From Bacteroidota bacterium (lineage in GTDB: Bacteria > Bacteroidota > Bacteroidia > Bacteroidales > FEN-979): 64,000 nt of DNA. The stretch covers positions 1 to 64,000 of the forward strand of contig JAPLDI010000047.1 of assembly GCA_026391795.1 (NCBI GenBank). The letters run 5' to 3'. Numbering within the stretch: the first letter of the stretch is position 1; every line of letters begins with the position of its first letter. A program made the translations under genes and the position numbers. This document shows positions 44,247-53,154 of the stretch, piece by piece. The notes beneath the pieces are model-generated. The model had not been told where the DNA came from and ran no database searches. It saw only the letters and a program-made list of their open reading frames with translations.

Positions 44247-45247
44247 GTACCCTCCGGATTATTTCTTTGATCATCCTGTCACTCGCTCTCCATTCCTGCT
44301 TCAAGAAGGATGAAGCGGTCCCGGTACATCCCCGTGGGCCTGTAAAGACGGATACCATCGCCATGACCGATACCTATAAGTACCAGGTCTATTTCGATCT
44401 TGCATCCGGAACAACCGTCAGCACGAACATACGAACAGCCAGTGACCTTGGATTTGAAGGTTCTGAAGAGGGATGGAAAATTATCCTGAATACTTCTGAT
44501 TTTATGAAGGTTGCCGACCTGGGCCTCATTCCTTTCGGGCAATCGCATGACACTTCGGGGATGAAATGGAAATTTGATAAGTCGGATGGGAGCGCTGATT
44601 CACTCGCTTTCGGAAAATGGTTCAGCATTATCAATGGAGACACGGTTTCATTAAATCATGTTTATGCAGTAGACCGGGGTTTGGATAATCTTGGAATTCC
44701 GCTTGGGTTCTACCAGCTGGTTTTTGACAGCCTGAAACATGGAACCTATTATTTCCGGTCTGCCCAGCTCAGCGGGAACAATGTTCATGCAGGATCAGTA
44801 AAAAAAGATCCCTCCGTGAATTTTGTATGGTATTCGTTTTCTTCAGGTGGATCTGTGGTGAAACTGGAACCCCCGAAAAACGCATATGACCTTTTATTTA
44901 CGCAGTATACCACACTATTGTATACCTCCGTGGGAGAGGCATATCCTTACCTGGTGACGGGAGTATTGCTTAACCGCAACGGGGTTGAGGCTATAAAGGA
45001 TTCGACTCACAACTTCAGTACAGTCACCCTTCAGGATGTGATGAATACACCCCTCTCTGTTTCGCTGGATGCGATTGGATACGATTGGAAGACTTTTAAT
45101 TTTGATGCGGGCAGCTATACCGTAAGGACCAACATCTTTTATGTGATCAGGGATAAATCCGGATACTTTTACAAACTCCGGTTTGTTGCATATTATAATA
45201 ATCTGGGGGAAAAAGGTTACCCTGTAGTTGAATACCAGGCGCTATAA
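44243..45247 (+). CDS. HmuY-like surface lipoprotein
   Basis: 334 residues, lipobox ALHSC (Cys19). The second half parallels the other HmuY-like protein: YSFSSGGSVVKLEPPKNAYD then LLFTQYTT, PYLVTGVLLNRNGVEA (compare PYAVTGVLNRDGVKS) and AIGYDWKTFNF (compare AIGWEWKYID). So the operon holds two paralogues, one sent out by T9SS and one lipid-anchored, suggesting a relay from secreted carrier to surface lipoprotein to TonB receptor. Overlaps the convergent OsmC gene by 6 bp. Confidence 0.8.
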   Translation: MSTLRIISLIILSLALHSCFKKDEAVPVHPRGPVKTDTIAMTDTYKYQVYFDLASGTTVSTNIRTASDLGFEGSEEGWKIILNTSDFMKVADLGLIPFGQSHDTSGMKWKFDKSDGSADSLAFGKWFSIINGDTVSLNHVYAVDRGLDNLGIPLGFYQLVFDSLKHGTYYFRSAQLSGNNVHAGSVKKDPSVNFVWYSFSSGGSVVKLEPPKNAYDLLFTQYTTLLYTSVGEAYPYLVTGVLLNRNGVEAIKDSTHNFSTVTLQDVMNTPLSVSLDAIGYDWKTFNFDAGSYTVRTNIFYVIRDKSGYFYKLRFVAYYNNLGEKGYPVVEYQAL

Positions 45248-45658
45248 GGAATCCTGAAAGTTCATCCGGATGGTTTTTACCAGGTCGGGGTGAAGGCTTA
45301 AATAAACCGGGCATGTTTTTGCTGCATTCCAGATGATTGCCTTTTCTTTATCAGAATAGGTTTGTTGAGGGAAATCAAATTCCATAACCACTTCACCCAC
45401 TCTTCTTGGATTTTCCGCCATGATCTTGGTGATGCGGATGATGGTCTTGTCAACGTTGAATCCATGAGCCCTGGCGGCAATCCCGATGATTGTCATTGCA
45501 CAGCTTCCCAGGGATGTTGCAAGCAGATCGGTAGGGGAGAAGGCTTCTCCTTTACCCTTGTTGTCCAGCGGCGCATCCGTAATGAGGGTATTGCCTGAAC
45601 GAAGGTGAGTGGCCTGAGTCCTTAATTCACCAAGGTATATTGTTTTTGCTGTTTCCAT
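45242..45658 (-). CDS. OsmC family peroxide-reductase-like protein
   Basis: 138 residues from the ATG at 45658; upstream extension to 45820 would run through the neighbouring divergent gene and is rejected. OsmC-fold features: GEAFSPTDLLATSLGSCAMT with the first redox Cys, and a second Cys in AKTCPVYLSL, the spacing of the two-Cys thiol peroxidase pair. Small organic-hydroperoxide or redox function in the cytoplasm. Divergent from the phosphatase gene with a 52-bp gap. Confidence 0.9.
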   Translation of the reverse strand: METAKTIYLGELRTQATHLRSGNTLITDAPLDNKGKGEAFSPTDLLATSLGSCAMTIIGIAARAHGFNVDKTIIRITKIMAENPRRVGEVVMEFDFPQQTYSDKEKAIIWNAAKTCPVYLSLHPDLVKTIRMNFQDSL

Positions 45659-45695
45659 TTCGTCATCATTTACCGTTAGTAATGTAAAATTACCA

Positions 45696-45703
45696 TATTT
45701 TTG
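45696..45703 (+). promoter_or_regulatory. -7 promoter box TATTTTTG for the tyrosine phosphatase
   Basis: Exact TAnnTTTG ending only 7 nt before the ATG at 45711. Transcription would begin at or within a few bases of the start codon, predicting a nearly leaderless mRNA. Confidence 0.55.
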
Positions 45704-45710
45704 CACCCCT

Positions 45711-46469
45711 ATGAATACAAATCTGTCTGACTCCTTTATTCCGTTACTTTCCGGACAGCATAATTTCCGCGATCTTTGCGGCATCCCTTCCAGAGACGGA
45801 AGAAGGATTAAACCGGGCATACTTTTTCGCAGCGGGGATCTTCATTCGATAACGGACCAAGATGTGAACGTATTGACTCACTTAGGACTAGCCCTGATCA
45901 TCGATTTTCGTTCGCCAAGGGAATGTGCAAAACGGCCTCATCGTGAAATTCCTGGTCTTAGGGAAACAATACATCTGCCGATTTTTGATGCGCCCCGCGA
46001 CCTTGCTTCACACTATGTCGGAGAAGGCAATGAGGAAGGACTTAGTAAATTGCTGGTCGATGAGTACAAAAGGATCGTCCTGAATTATACCGTTGAATAC
46101 CGTCAGTTCTTCCATGAACTTGCACATAATCCCAATGTACCGCTGGTATTTCAATGCTCAGCCGGGAAAGACCGGACAGGTCTTGCAACAATTTTTCTCC
46201 TTACTTCACTTGGTGTTCAGAGGGAAGATATTCTCAAAGATTATTATGTGACGAATCTCTTTGCCCAGGCTCACGCCCGGGAGATCATAGGGATTCTGAA
46301 TAATAACGGGCACAACGGAGAATTGATGCGCCCCATGCTCGAAGTACGCCAGGAATACCTTGATGCTGCACTGTCAACGATCAATGAACATTATGGTAGC
46401 CTTGAAAACTATGTGTTTGTTGAATTGGCAGCCGAGCCGGATCTGCTGCAAGAGCGGTTTCTTGAGTAA
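45711..46469 (+). CDS. Tyrosine-protein phosphatase (Y_phosphatase3 family)
   Basis: 252 residues. N-terminus GQHNFRDLCGIPSRDGRRIK with RSGDLHSIT, general-acid region around LIIDFRSPRE, and P-loop FQCSAGKDRTGLAT with nucleophilic Cys and Arg (CxxGxxR). The family dephosphorylates tyrosine or lipid phosphates; in pathogens some act on phosphoinositides. Cytoplasmic, no signal. Near-leaderless transcript predicted. Stop is followed by the TGGTGAATTGGC word. Confidence 0.9.
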   Translation: MNTNLSDSFIPLLSGQHNFRDLCGIPSRDGRRIKPGILFRSGDLHSITDQDVNVLTHLGLALIIDFRSPRECAKRPHREIPGLRETIHLPIFDAPRDLASHYVGEGNEEGLSKLLVDEYKRIVLNYTVEYRQFFHELAHNPNVPLVFQCSAGKDRTGLATIFLLTSLGVQREDILKDYYVTNLFAQAHAREIIGILNNNGHNGELMRPMLEVRQEYLDAALSTINEHYGSLENYVFVELAAEPDLLQERFLE

Positions 46470-46592
46470 AGTGGTGAATTGGCAAGTCAGACTAATTCCG
46501 AATCATTCCGTTTCCGGGCCTTACCAGGGAATCAGTTTCCGTGAAAAGGGAATAAATGGGGAATTGTAATTCGTAATTCCTAATTCGTAATT
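46467..46592. repeat. Convergent 3' region with TGGTGAATTGGC and TAATTCGTAATT words
   Basis: After the phosphatase stop (TAA 46467-46469) comes AGTGGTGAATTGGCAAGTCA, sharing a 12-mer with the mscL 3' end. Near the opposing gene, TAATTCGTAATT occurs at 46567-46578 and 46581-46592 (period 14); the second copy contains that gene's stop codon (46580-46582), so its last residues ITN are encoded by the repeat. Confidence 0.8.
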
Positions 46593-48970
46593 ATTTCTAC
46601 GATTCCTTTGTCTCCATTCAATTTCACGACATCGCCGGTCTTCAGGAACTTTTTGGCTCCTTTTGCCCCGACTACTGCCGGTATCCCATATTCCCTTGCA
46701 ACAACGGCACCATGTGAAAGCGGACTTCCGATTTCTGTAATAAGTCCTGATACGATACTGAAATAGGGTGTCCATCCGATATCTGTAAAGGAAGCCACCA
46801 TGATCTCCCCGGACTGGAGCTGGGCAGCGTCATCCATCGTGTTGACGATCCTGACCCTGGCCTCAACAACCCCACTGCTGACGGGGATTCCTTTCAGCTG
46901 ACCATCAAGAATCTCTATTTCTTCCTGTTCTTCCAGCGGTTCAGGTATTCCATGACACACTTCAGTAAACTGGAGTGCCGCGGTCTGTGGAAGAAGTTCC
47001 CTGCGTTTATTTGCCTTCGCCCGCCAGGCAGGGGAATAGTCTTTGATCAGCTTCCCGATCTCTTCATGGGTCAGGTAGTAAACCTGGTCGGAGTCGTCAA
47101 GCAATCCTTCCTTTATAAGCACCTCTGCAAAGTGTTGCCAGGCCGTCCTCAATCTGTGCAAAACCTTTATGGATGCGGATTTTGTGATCTCCCGGCGTGA
47201 AACAGCGATTCGGGCATTGTTGAGGAATGATTTAATGATGATCCGCTGAAAGGGTTTTATCCCCGCAAGTATTTCCTGGACTTTTTTTGGAGTTGCGTGA
47301 AGGTGCTCACGGCCTCCTGCCTTCACCCGTGTCTGCAGCATCTGTACGAGCTGAAGCGGATTTTCTTCCCAAGGCTTTTCATGGAGTTCGGCCTCCCGAA
47401 CGCAACGGTGCCCGTGCCTTTCCAGGAAAGCTTTGTATGCACGACTGACTTCCGGGGGCGAATCCTGTACCAGCAACCGGAGTGCTTCTTCCGGTGATGC
47501 TGAAACAAAGATACCGGCAAACCTTTTCTCCGCCTGGATGAGCATTGCAAACCTTTCAAGGGATTGAACCGCATCAGCACTCTCGATGTTGGGAATATCG
47601 GTCAGCAGAAGGGTGGCGATGTGATGATCTTCAGAAGTCGGAAGACGTTTGTTGGAGGTGAGAATCCCCATCATCGCAGAATAGAGGGTGCCTGACTGCG
47701 ATGAGGCAATAATGTGGTGCCCGAATGCTTCTTTCAGCACTTCGCGGGCTTCATCCAGTGCCTGATAATCGCTTTCGATATTTCCGGTCTCAGAGATCCT
47801 GTAATTTTTGGCAAGATCGATCAGTCGCTTTACATTCTTTTTAGTCCAGCTCAGGCTGATCATCTGTTTTATAAAATGAGCAACCCGCATCGGAAAATTA
47901 GAAGTGTAAGGAAAATCAGGGATTTCGATAACCTTCCCTATCACGGCAAACTGCACATTTTCTGCTTTGTTCATCCAGACATTCCTGGGGTAGTCCATCA
48001 TGTTGGTCATGTTGATGAACAACCGGTTATAAAACATCTGGATGTAGCGGAATCCTTCGTATTTTTTGAGACTGTAAGCTCCTGCAGCCTCCGCCCATAC
48101 TGTCATTCCGTAATCAACGGCATGAAATGAGACCGAATAGGTAAGTGGTGTGACAACCCCCGGCATCATCTCTCCGATGTTGCCAAGTGTCCAGGTGTCG
48201 TTACTGTGGCCTTTCACCGTGTCCAGCTCATTGTAATGAACTTCGGGAAGGGTGGTTACAGGACGTACCTGAAGCCACTGGAGAGCCCCTTCCTGATCGA
48301 TGGCCCATTCCATGTCAACCGGGTATCCCAGGTGCTGTTCCGCTTTTTTCGACGCCTCCAGGATTTCGGTTATCTGCTCTGTAGAGAGGAGATCTCCCTG
48401 TTTCTTTACCTGGTCATTTATGTTGGATCCGCTTCTGAATATTTTATAATGGATGGCATCCTTCACTCCGCTTACAAGGTCTTCACCATGGCCTTTGACT
48501 GCATTGATGACGACCTGGTCACGTCTGCCGGTCACAGGGTCGGCAGAGAAAACAACGCCGGCCACTTTTGCATTTACCATATTCTGAAGGATGACGGAAA
48601 TCCGGAGATCCGCATCTTCCGAGAGGTTGGTCACATATTCGCGCACCCGGTGGGACCGGGTAGCCTCGATGCATTTAACAATTGCATCTTTGATTTCAGA
48701 ATAATTGTTAAGGTGAAGGAACGTTTCAAACTGCCCGGCAAAAGAGGCGCTGATGCCATCTTCACTGACGGCTGATGAACGAACTGCCTTCGGCCCCTTT
48801 CCCAGCCTGACAATGCTCTTTTCAAGTGAAGGATCATCAAGAATGTGAATATCGGGATGGATAATCACAAATGCATCGGGAACCGAAAGACCAAGATCAC
48901 TCAGGATCTTCAGTCCCCTGGCTTTTCCTCCGATATTTTCGTCAGTTATCTCGTGAATGAACCTGATCAC
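46580..48970 (-). CDS. PEP synthase / rifampicin phosphotransferase-like dikinase
   Basis: 796 residues. N-terminal ATP-grasp (PPDK_N) domain: GGKARGLKIL, AVRSSAVSEDGISASFAGQF, VVFSADPVTGRRDQVVINAV, EWAIDQEGALQWLQVRP. A helical middle domain (about 270-690) contains GVVTPLTYSVSFH. C-terminal swivelling domain with phospho-His753 in GSPLSHGAVVAREYGIPAVV. The PEP-binding barrel of true PEP synthase is absent, giving the three-domain layout of rifampicin phosphotransferase, though the middle domain may bind another substrate. It overlaps the upstream gene by 4 bp, so the two products probably act together. Confidence 0.82.
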   Translation of the reverse strand: MIRFIHEITDENIGGKARGLKILSDLGLSVPDAFVIIHPDIHILDDPSLEKSIVRLGKGPKAVRSSAVSEDGISASFAGQFETFLHLNNYSEIKDAIVKCIEATRSHRVREYVTNLSEDADLRISVILQNMVNAKVAGVVFSADPVTGRRDQVVINAVKGHGEDLVSGVKDAIHYKIFRSGSNINDQVKKQGDLLSTEQITEILEASKKAEQHLGYPVDMEWAIDQEGALQWLQVRPVTTLPEVHYNELDTVKGHSNDTWTLGNIGEMMPGVVTPLTYSVSFHAVDYGMTVWAEAAGAYSLKKYEGFRYIQMFYNRLFINMTNMMDYPRNVWMNKAENVQFAVIGKVIEIPDFPYTSNFPMRVAHFIKQMISLSWTKKNVKRLIDLAKNYRISETGNIESDYQALDEAREVLKEAFGHHIIASSQSGTLYSAMMGILTSNKRLPTSEDHHIATLLLTDIPNIESADAVQSLERFAMLIQAEKRFAGIFVSASPEEALRLLVQDSPPEVSRAYKAFLERHGHRCVREAELHEKPWEENPLQLVQMLQTRVKAGGREHLHATPKKVQEILAGIKPFQRIIIKSFLNNARIAVSRREITKSASIKVLHRLRTAWQHFAEVLIKEGLLDDSDQVYYLTHEEIGKLIKDYSPAWRAKANKRRELLPQTAALQFTEVCHGIPEPLEEQEEIEILDGQLKGIPVSSGVVEARVRIVNTMDDAAQLQSGEIMVASFTDIGWTPYFSIVSGLITEIGSPLSHGAVVAREYGIPAVVGAKGAKKFLKTGDVVKLNGDKGIVEIITN

Positions 48971-49977
48971 AGTGTGTATTTATCCGCATGAAACCCGAAC
49001 TCCACCATTCCCAGCCCCTCGACATTGTCGAATTTATAGGTTCCAATGGCTTCGAACATCAGGTATTTCTGATCCATGATGTAAGGAAAATGTCCATTAC
49101 GGAAAAATTCCATGGTGTGTTTTTTACCGCTTCTCATCTTTAATTCGATGAGAGCATTATCCGGCAATGTCTTGAGTTTTGAGACCGTTTCAAGGTCGGT
49201 GCAGTCGATCACCGCATCAATGGTGCCATCGGGTTCAACAACAAATCCTGCTGTCAGCCTGCCCAGAAAATCAAACCGGATCGTAGTCACAGTCCAGCTG
49301 TAGCCTTTATCCGATTTTCCTGTGATCCAGTAATGACGGTCCCAGGTTGTCCAGTTGCGCGAACCGAATGAATGGTCGCGTGAGCCCCACATCTTAATAT
49401 CATGTTTCACACCATCAAGAATGATGTACCCGGTCAGGTTTCCGGTTTGTTCATAATGAACCTGGTGCGTATCTTTCAACTTGAAAAAGAATTGCTTGTT
49501 CCATTTTGAAGCCGCAATGGCGTCTGCAATGAGCCTCTGGTCTGAGCTTTTCGCAAAATCATAAACTTCATGTTCTCCTGTGAACAGGAGGTTCGTTTCA
49601 CAGGAATGTTCTTTCCCGGTTTCATCGGTCACTTTTCCATCGTAAGTGATTCTCCATATCTTTCCAACCTCAACAGGTTCCCATTTCAGGTTTCCCAGCT
49701 GGAATCCTTCTCCTTCAGCACCCGGATCCTGGTGCAATCCAAAAAAACCAAGTCCGTTGAACTTAAAATCAAACCAATGCTCATGCTGGCGATCAGGTCC
49801 GCGAAAAGCCATCCTTGCAATGAATGCATTTCCTTCCTTATCTCCCCCATAAAAGTAAGAACTGTCGTTCGGAAAGGGCTGGGCAAGATCTACATGTTTC
49901 TGTTCAAGGATTTCAACAGGTAACTGGCGGCTTTTGGTCTTTTTGACCATCTGCCGGGCAATGAATCGTTTCAGCAT
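48967..49977 (-). CDS. Partner protein of the PEP-synthase-like enzyme (DUF7064-like)
   Basis: 336 residues from the ATG at 49977; a TTG-started longer reading is excluded by the promoter box at 49996-50003. No signal. Beta-rich, with MWGSRDHSFGSRNWTTWDRH, the D-H-S-x-G-x-R motif of proteins I associate with DUF7064/7065, found fused to PPDK-N/PEP-utilising domains in some animal proteins annotated as putative PEP synthase. Here it is a separate gene coupled (4-bp overlap) to such an enzyme. Might present or modify the acceptor of the phosphotransfer; function unknown. Confidence 0.6.
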   Translation of the reverse strand: MLKRFIARQMVKKTKSRQLPVEILEQKHVDLAQPFPNDSSYFYGGDKEGNAFIARMAFRGPDRQHEHWFDFKFNGLGFFGLHQDPGAEGEGFQLGNLKWEPVEVGKIWRITYDGKVTDETGKEHSCETNLLFTGEHEVYDFAKSSDQRLIADAIAASKWNKQFFFKLKDTHQVHYEQTGNLTGYIILDGVKHDIKMWGSRDHSFGSRNWTTWDRHYWITGKSDKGYSWTVTTIRFDFLGRLTAGFVVEPDGTIDAVIDCTDLETVSKLKTLPDNALIELKMRSGKKHTMEFFRNGHFPYIMDQKYLMFEAIGTYKFDNVEGLGMVEFGFHADKYTL

Positions 49978-49995
49978 GGTTTTTGTTTTAGACGG

Positions 49996-50003
49996 CAAAC
50001 TTA
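49996..50003 (-). promoter_or_regulatory. -7 promoter box TAAGTTTG for the DUF7064-like/PEP-synthase-like pair
   Basis: Exact TAnnTTTG on the minus strand, 18 nt before the ATG at 49977. Confidence 0.6.
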
Positions 50004-50095
50004 GAAAATTCTATTGAATTCAGGAGGGTAGGAAAAAGAGAAATATTATTCTATATTATGAGGCCCTGTTTTGAAATTACGAATGATGAATTATG

Positions 50096-50119
50096 TTGCT
50101 TCGCTTCGCTCGCAATGAC
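50096..50119 (-). repeat. REP-like element GTCATTGCGAGCGAAGCGAAGC
   Basis: On the minus strand GTCATTGCGAGCGAAGCGAA then GCAA. I recognise this as the GTCATTGCGAGC-type short interspersed repeat seen in many unrelated environmental bacteria. Only one copy here, in the 219-bp gap 49978-50196, which otherwise holds a promoter box (49996-50003) and weak word-like repeats (CCTGGTGAGTAAGTGAGTAC on the minus strand near 50155-50175). Confidence 0.65.
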
Positions 50120-50196
50120 AAGCCAAATATTGAGGTACAAAGCAGGAATTCTTTTGTACTCACTTACTCACCAGGTCATTCCTTCACAACCTGCTC

Positions 50197-52104
50197 TTAC
50201 ATTCCTGTCAGCTCGGCACAATCAAACCAGAGTTCCTGTCCTCCCTGATACATAACCCGGAATTCGACACCGTTATAATCTTTGTCGAGGGTTGTTTTCA
50301 GGTCAAAGTACTGGTATGAATCCCGGCGCTGGAAGTCACAGGAACGGATCGGCAAAGTTGCCAGGATTTTCTTGCCATATTCGGCGGAAATTTCCAGCAC
50401 AGCAAGAGTCCGGGTCTCGAGTCCGGGTTCCGATCTCAAACGGTACCTGACGAGAATAGTGCCGTGCTGCAGGGAGATGAAGGGGCCGAAAATAAAATGT
50501 TTCTTACGGTCATAATCCTTTGAAATAACGACTGATTTCCCCGACTCCGCCAGCGGGTCTTCAACGACAATCCCCTGGTGTTGCATCTCGTTGCAGTTGA
50601 AGGTTCGTTTGTAATAAACCCGCTCATACTGGCATAAGTAAAGGTTCCCGATGGGGATCTCGGTTCCTTTGCGGGCAAGGATATGCCCAAACTGGGTGAT
50701 TGTATCCGGGAATGTATCCATCCACCCATCCCTTGCCAGGTAAAGTTTCGGCATCCTGAAAACAGATTCGGCCAGGTAGTAGTTTCTTACCTGGCTTTTA
50801 TCGTGGGGAGTTGCAACGATATGTTTTGTATCCATACACATGCTTAAATAGGCAACCCAATAATCCGAAATAATCCCGATATCGCCCAGTTTCCTGATAT
50901 CACCCATTTCCGTCATCCGTGAGGGAACCCGCTTTGGGAAATAGAAATTGCTGAACGAGCTGATCGCGCCGCACAGGGCTACCGTGAAGAGGAGGATCAG
51001 GCGCAACTGCCTGTTATGCGAACCGGTTGCTTCCACGTAGAGCAATACGGCAATCCATACAAAGATGTATACCAGCGTAAAATACCTTCGGTTGGTCCCA
51101 TTCAGGAATACCCAGTGTGATAAAATAAGCAGAACGAATAAAACGATGCCGTTCAGAGCAAAAAAGACGAACAATTTATTGGATGAACAGAACTTCATGA
51201 AGTGGCTTCGTGTATTCGATAGCCGCAGAATCAGGGGAGTACCGGCTACAATGGCCCATGCATAGATACTTTCCATGAAATTTTCGGAGGAAAATCTAAA
51301 AACCCGCCAGAGAGACCGGAACATTATGTTCAGAGTGGCGATAATCTCTCCCGGGCGGTTGATGGCATGCGCGTAATAGTCATCGGTCCGCGTCGCCTTG
51401 TGCTTTGCATAGAGGATAAATGCAGTACCGGCAATGAACCATGCCAGTACCAACGCCGTATGAACAGATGTTTCCTTATCCTTAAAGAAGAAAAAATACC
51501 CCCTGTCTTTAAATGCCTGCCTGTATTTCCAGATTACAATCATGACCAGGATCATCAATGATACGATTGCCAGATCGGAGACCCAGATGCACAGGATCCA
51601 GGTCAGGCAGGACAGGGAGAGCCACAGCAGCTGCCAGTAAAAGGATACACCCATCTGCATCCTTTTTAAACAGTATATGGCGATAATTGTCAGACACATC
51701 TGAACTCCGAAGAGGGGCATCACCTGGTCCAGGAAATGCCAGCAGGGGAAGAACCAGACAAGTGCAAGAATGAGTTTAAGGTTACGGTTACGGAAAAAGG
51801 AAGCCATCGCAAAGAAACCAACAACCAGGATAAGGTAATGGATCAGCGAAACTGCCATTACCGGTGGAAACTTGTAAGCTTCAACCAGGATGTTTGCCAG
51901 CAAAGGGATCAGGCTTCCGCCCCTGTCCTGCCCCCAGAAATAAAGATCCGCGGGAAGGTTCAGGTCCTGCGACATGATGATGGTCACTGCCATGTCGGAA
52001 TTCAGCAGCGGAAAGTTGATCGCGGAAAAGTTGTAAAATGAGAAGAGAATGAGCAGAATGAACAGGAGATAATAGAAAAGGGAAGGTATCCGTTTAGTGT
52101 TCAT
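50197..52104 (-). CDS. Polytopic membrane protein, possible GT-C glycosyltransferase
   Basis: 635 residues. About ten or eleven transmembrane helices in residues 1-400; after TM1 a loop with LNSDMAVTIIMSQDLN and LYFWGQDRGGSLIPLL carries acidic residues where GT-C enzymes place their catalytic Asp. The C-terminal 230 residues are soluble and predicted periplasmic (YWVAYLSMCMDTKHIVATPH, FDCAELTGM end). Architecture resembles the GT-C-like protein at 20647 but without obvious sequence identity. Donor, acceptor and exact family not recognised. Confidence 0.5.
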   Translation of the reverse strand: MNTKRIPSLFYYLLFILLILFSFYNFSAINFPLLNSDMAVTIIMSQDLNLPADLYFWGQDRGGSLIPLLANILVEAYKFPPVMAVSLIHYLILVVGFFAMASFFRNRNLKLILALVWFFPCWHFLDQVMPLFGVQMCLTIIAIYCLKRMQMGVSFYWQLLWLSLSCLTWILCIWVSDLAIVSLMILVMIVIWKYRQAFKDRGYFFFFKDKETSVHTALVLAWFIAGTAFILYAKHKATRTDDYYAHAINRPGEIIATLNIMFRSLWRVFRFSSENFMESIYAWAIVAGTPLILRLSNTRSHFMKFCSSNKLFVFFALNGIVLFVLLILSHWVFLNGTNRRYFTLVYIFVWIAVLLYVEATGSHNRQLRLILLFTVALCGAISSFSNFYFPKRVPSRMTEMGDIRKLGDIGIISDYWVAYLSMCMDTKHIVATPHDKSQVRNYYLAESVFRMPKLYLARDGWMDTFPDTITQFGHILARKGTEIPIGNLYLCQYERVYYKRTFNCNEMQHQGIVVEDPLAESGKSVVISKDYDRKKHFIFGPFISLQHGTILVRYRLRSEPGLETRTLAVLEISAEYGKKILATLPIRSCDFQRRDSYQYFDLKTTLDKDYNGVEFRVMYQGGQELWFDCAELTGM

Positions 52105-52173
52105 AAGGATTCGTTAAAGGTTATATTCTGAAAAGATCAACATCGGGTTTTTGGTCAGATTGATTTTCATCCC

Positions 52174-52181
52174 CAAAATTA
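52174..52181 (-). promoter_or_regulatory. -7 promoter box TAATTTTG upstream of the GT-C-like gene
   Basis: Exact TAnnTTTG on the minus strand, 69 nt upstream of the ATG at 52104, in the 107-bp gap after the HEAT-like gene. Confidence 0.5.
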
Positions 52182-52211
52182 AAAACTAATTCCGGAAAGC
52201 AGCAGAATTAT

Positions 52212-52751
52212 TTAAGTACCTCCGATCTCCTTGTAGAGTTGTTTGAGAAGTTTCTTACCGTGTGCACGAAAGCCCGGTGTTTCTTCGTGCATTCTTAATT
52301 CAATGGAATCAACCAGCTCTTTTTTCATCTCAGGTTCCTGCTGCGAAATTTTATAAAGGACCTCCATCGAGTACATTTTCACGGCAACGGACTCACTGGA
52401 AGAGATGAGCCAGTCGAAACAAAGTGTGATCAACAGGCCGAGCTGGTCAGCGGGGAACCTTGACCGGGCCAACATCCGTAACGATTCCCTCTTCATTCCG
52501 TCGTGTGTGAAAGTTTCAAGACGGGTAACGATTTCTTCAAGGTACCGTTCCAGAAGGTCGGGCCTCTTTTCAGTGACGGTATCCGTTACCCAGGCAGCTC
52601 TGCGGCTCACAGGTTCTTCGTTTTTAAGATAAATCATGATGAGTTCATCAAACAGTTCCGGCTTCTTTAAAATAAGATCCGCAATCAGATCTGTGTTTCT
52701 CCTGGAATTCTCAACCAGCAACAATGCCTCGAGGCTTTCTTCATTCGTCAT
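52212..52751 (-). CDS. HEAT-repeat-like cytosolic protein
   Basis: 179 residues, all-helical, no signal. Regular amphipathic helix pairs (LILKKPELFDELIMIYLKNE; PVSRRAAWVTDTVTEKRPDL; GMKRESLRMLARSRFPADQL; AVKMYSMEVLYKISQQEPEM) have the spacing of HEAT or armadillo-type repeats, about four of them. Such proteins are scaffolds. The 403-bp region upstream is free of genes. No named family recognised. Confidence 0.65.
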   Translation of the reverse strand: MTNEESLEALLLVENSRRNTDLIADLILKKPELFDELIMIYLKNEEPVSRRAAWVTDTVTEKRPDLLERYLEEIVTRLETFTHDGMKRESLRMLARSRFPADQLGLLITLCFDWLISSSESVAVKMYSMEVLYKISQQEPEMKKELVDSIELRMHEETPGFRAHGKKLLKQLYKEIGGT

Positions 52752-53154
52752 TCTTCCTTCTTTGTTTTTTACTGTACTGACTATATTGTTTGCTTTTATA
52801 CCTTGATTGCCAAACAGCCTTTCGTAAGACAGAATAATTGTATGGAATAACCGTACTTGCCTGATAACTAACTTTTACTATTCAGGTGAGCTGACTTTTA
52901 TTTTTTTCAGGTTAATAGCTGCAATATGATCTTCATATTTATAAATTATCCTGTGCAATGAGCCATCAATATGCTTTTCCGGTACAGAATGATGTCGTAC
53001 ACGATCCAAAAGTAGAAAGAATATTCAATGATTTTTCAGTAATATCGTCAGTTTCTATGAAATTATGTCATACTTTTGCCCACCCGTATAAATCCGGGTT
53101 ACTTACATTGAGTAAAAATCTGTAATCCGTTTTACTTACATTTAACAAAATAGT
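52752..53154. other. 403-bp intergenic region with speA leader
   Basis: Divergent region between the HEAT-like gene and speA. The first 300 bases show no ORF, box or hairpin I can support. Near the speA end are a promoter box (53071-53078), a small hairpin ACCCG-TATAAATC-CGGGT, and a direct repeat TTACTTACATT (about 53099-53109 and 53135-53145) in the roughly 75-nt leader, which could be a regulatory leader. Confidence 0.45.
53071..53078 (+). promoter_or_regulatory. -7 promoter box TACTTTTG for speA
   Basis: Exact TAnnTTTG, 76 nt upstream of the ATG at 53155. The same octamer precedes the deoxyhypusine-synthase-like gene next door (54624) and the metal-efflux operon (3504). Confidence 0.6.

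Noticed and set aside
50058-50255. Small plus-strand open reading frame upstream of the GT-C-like gene
   Set aside because: It runs through the REP-like element and into the neighbouring gene's 3' end; no coding character.
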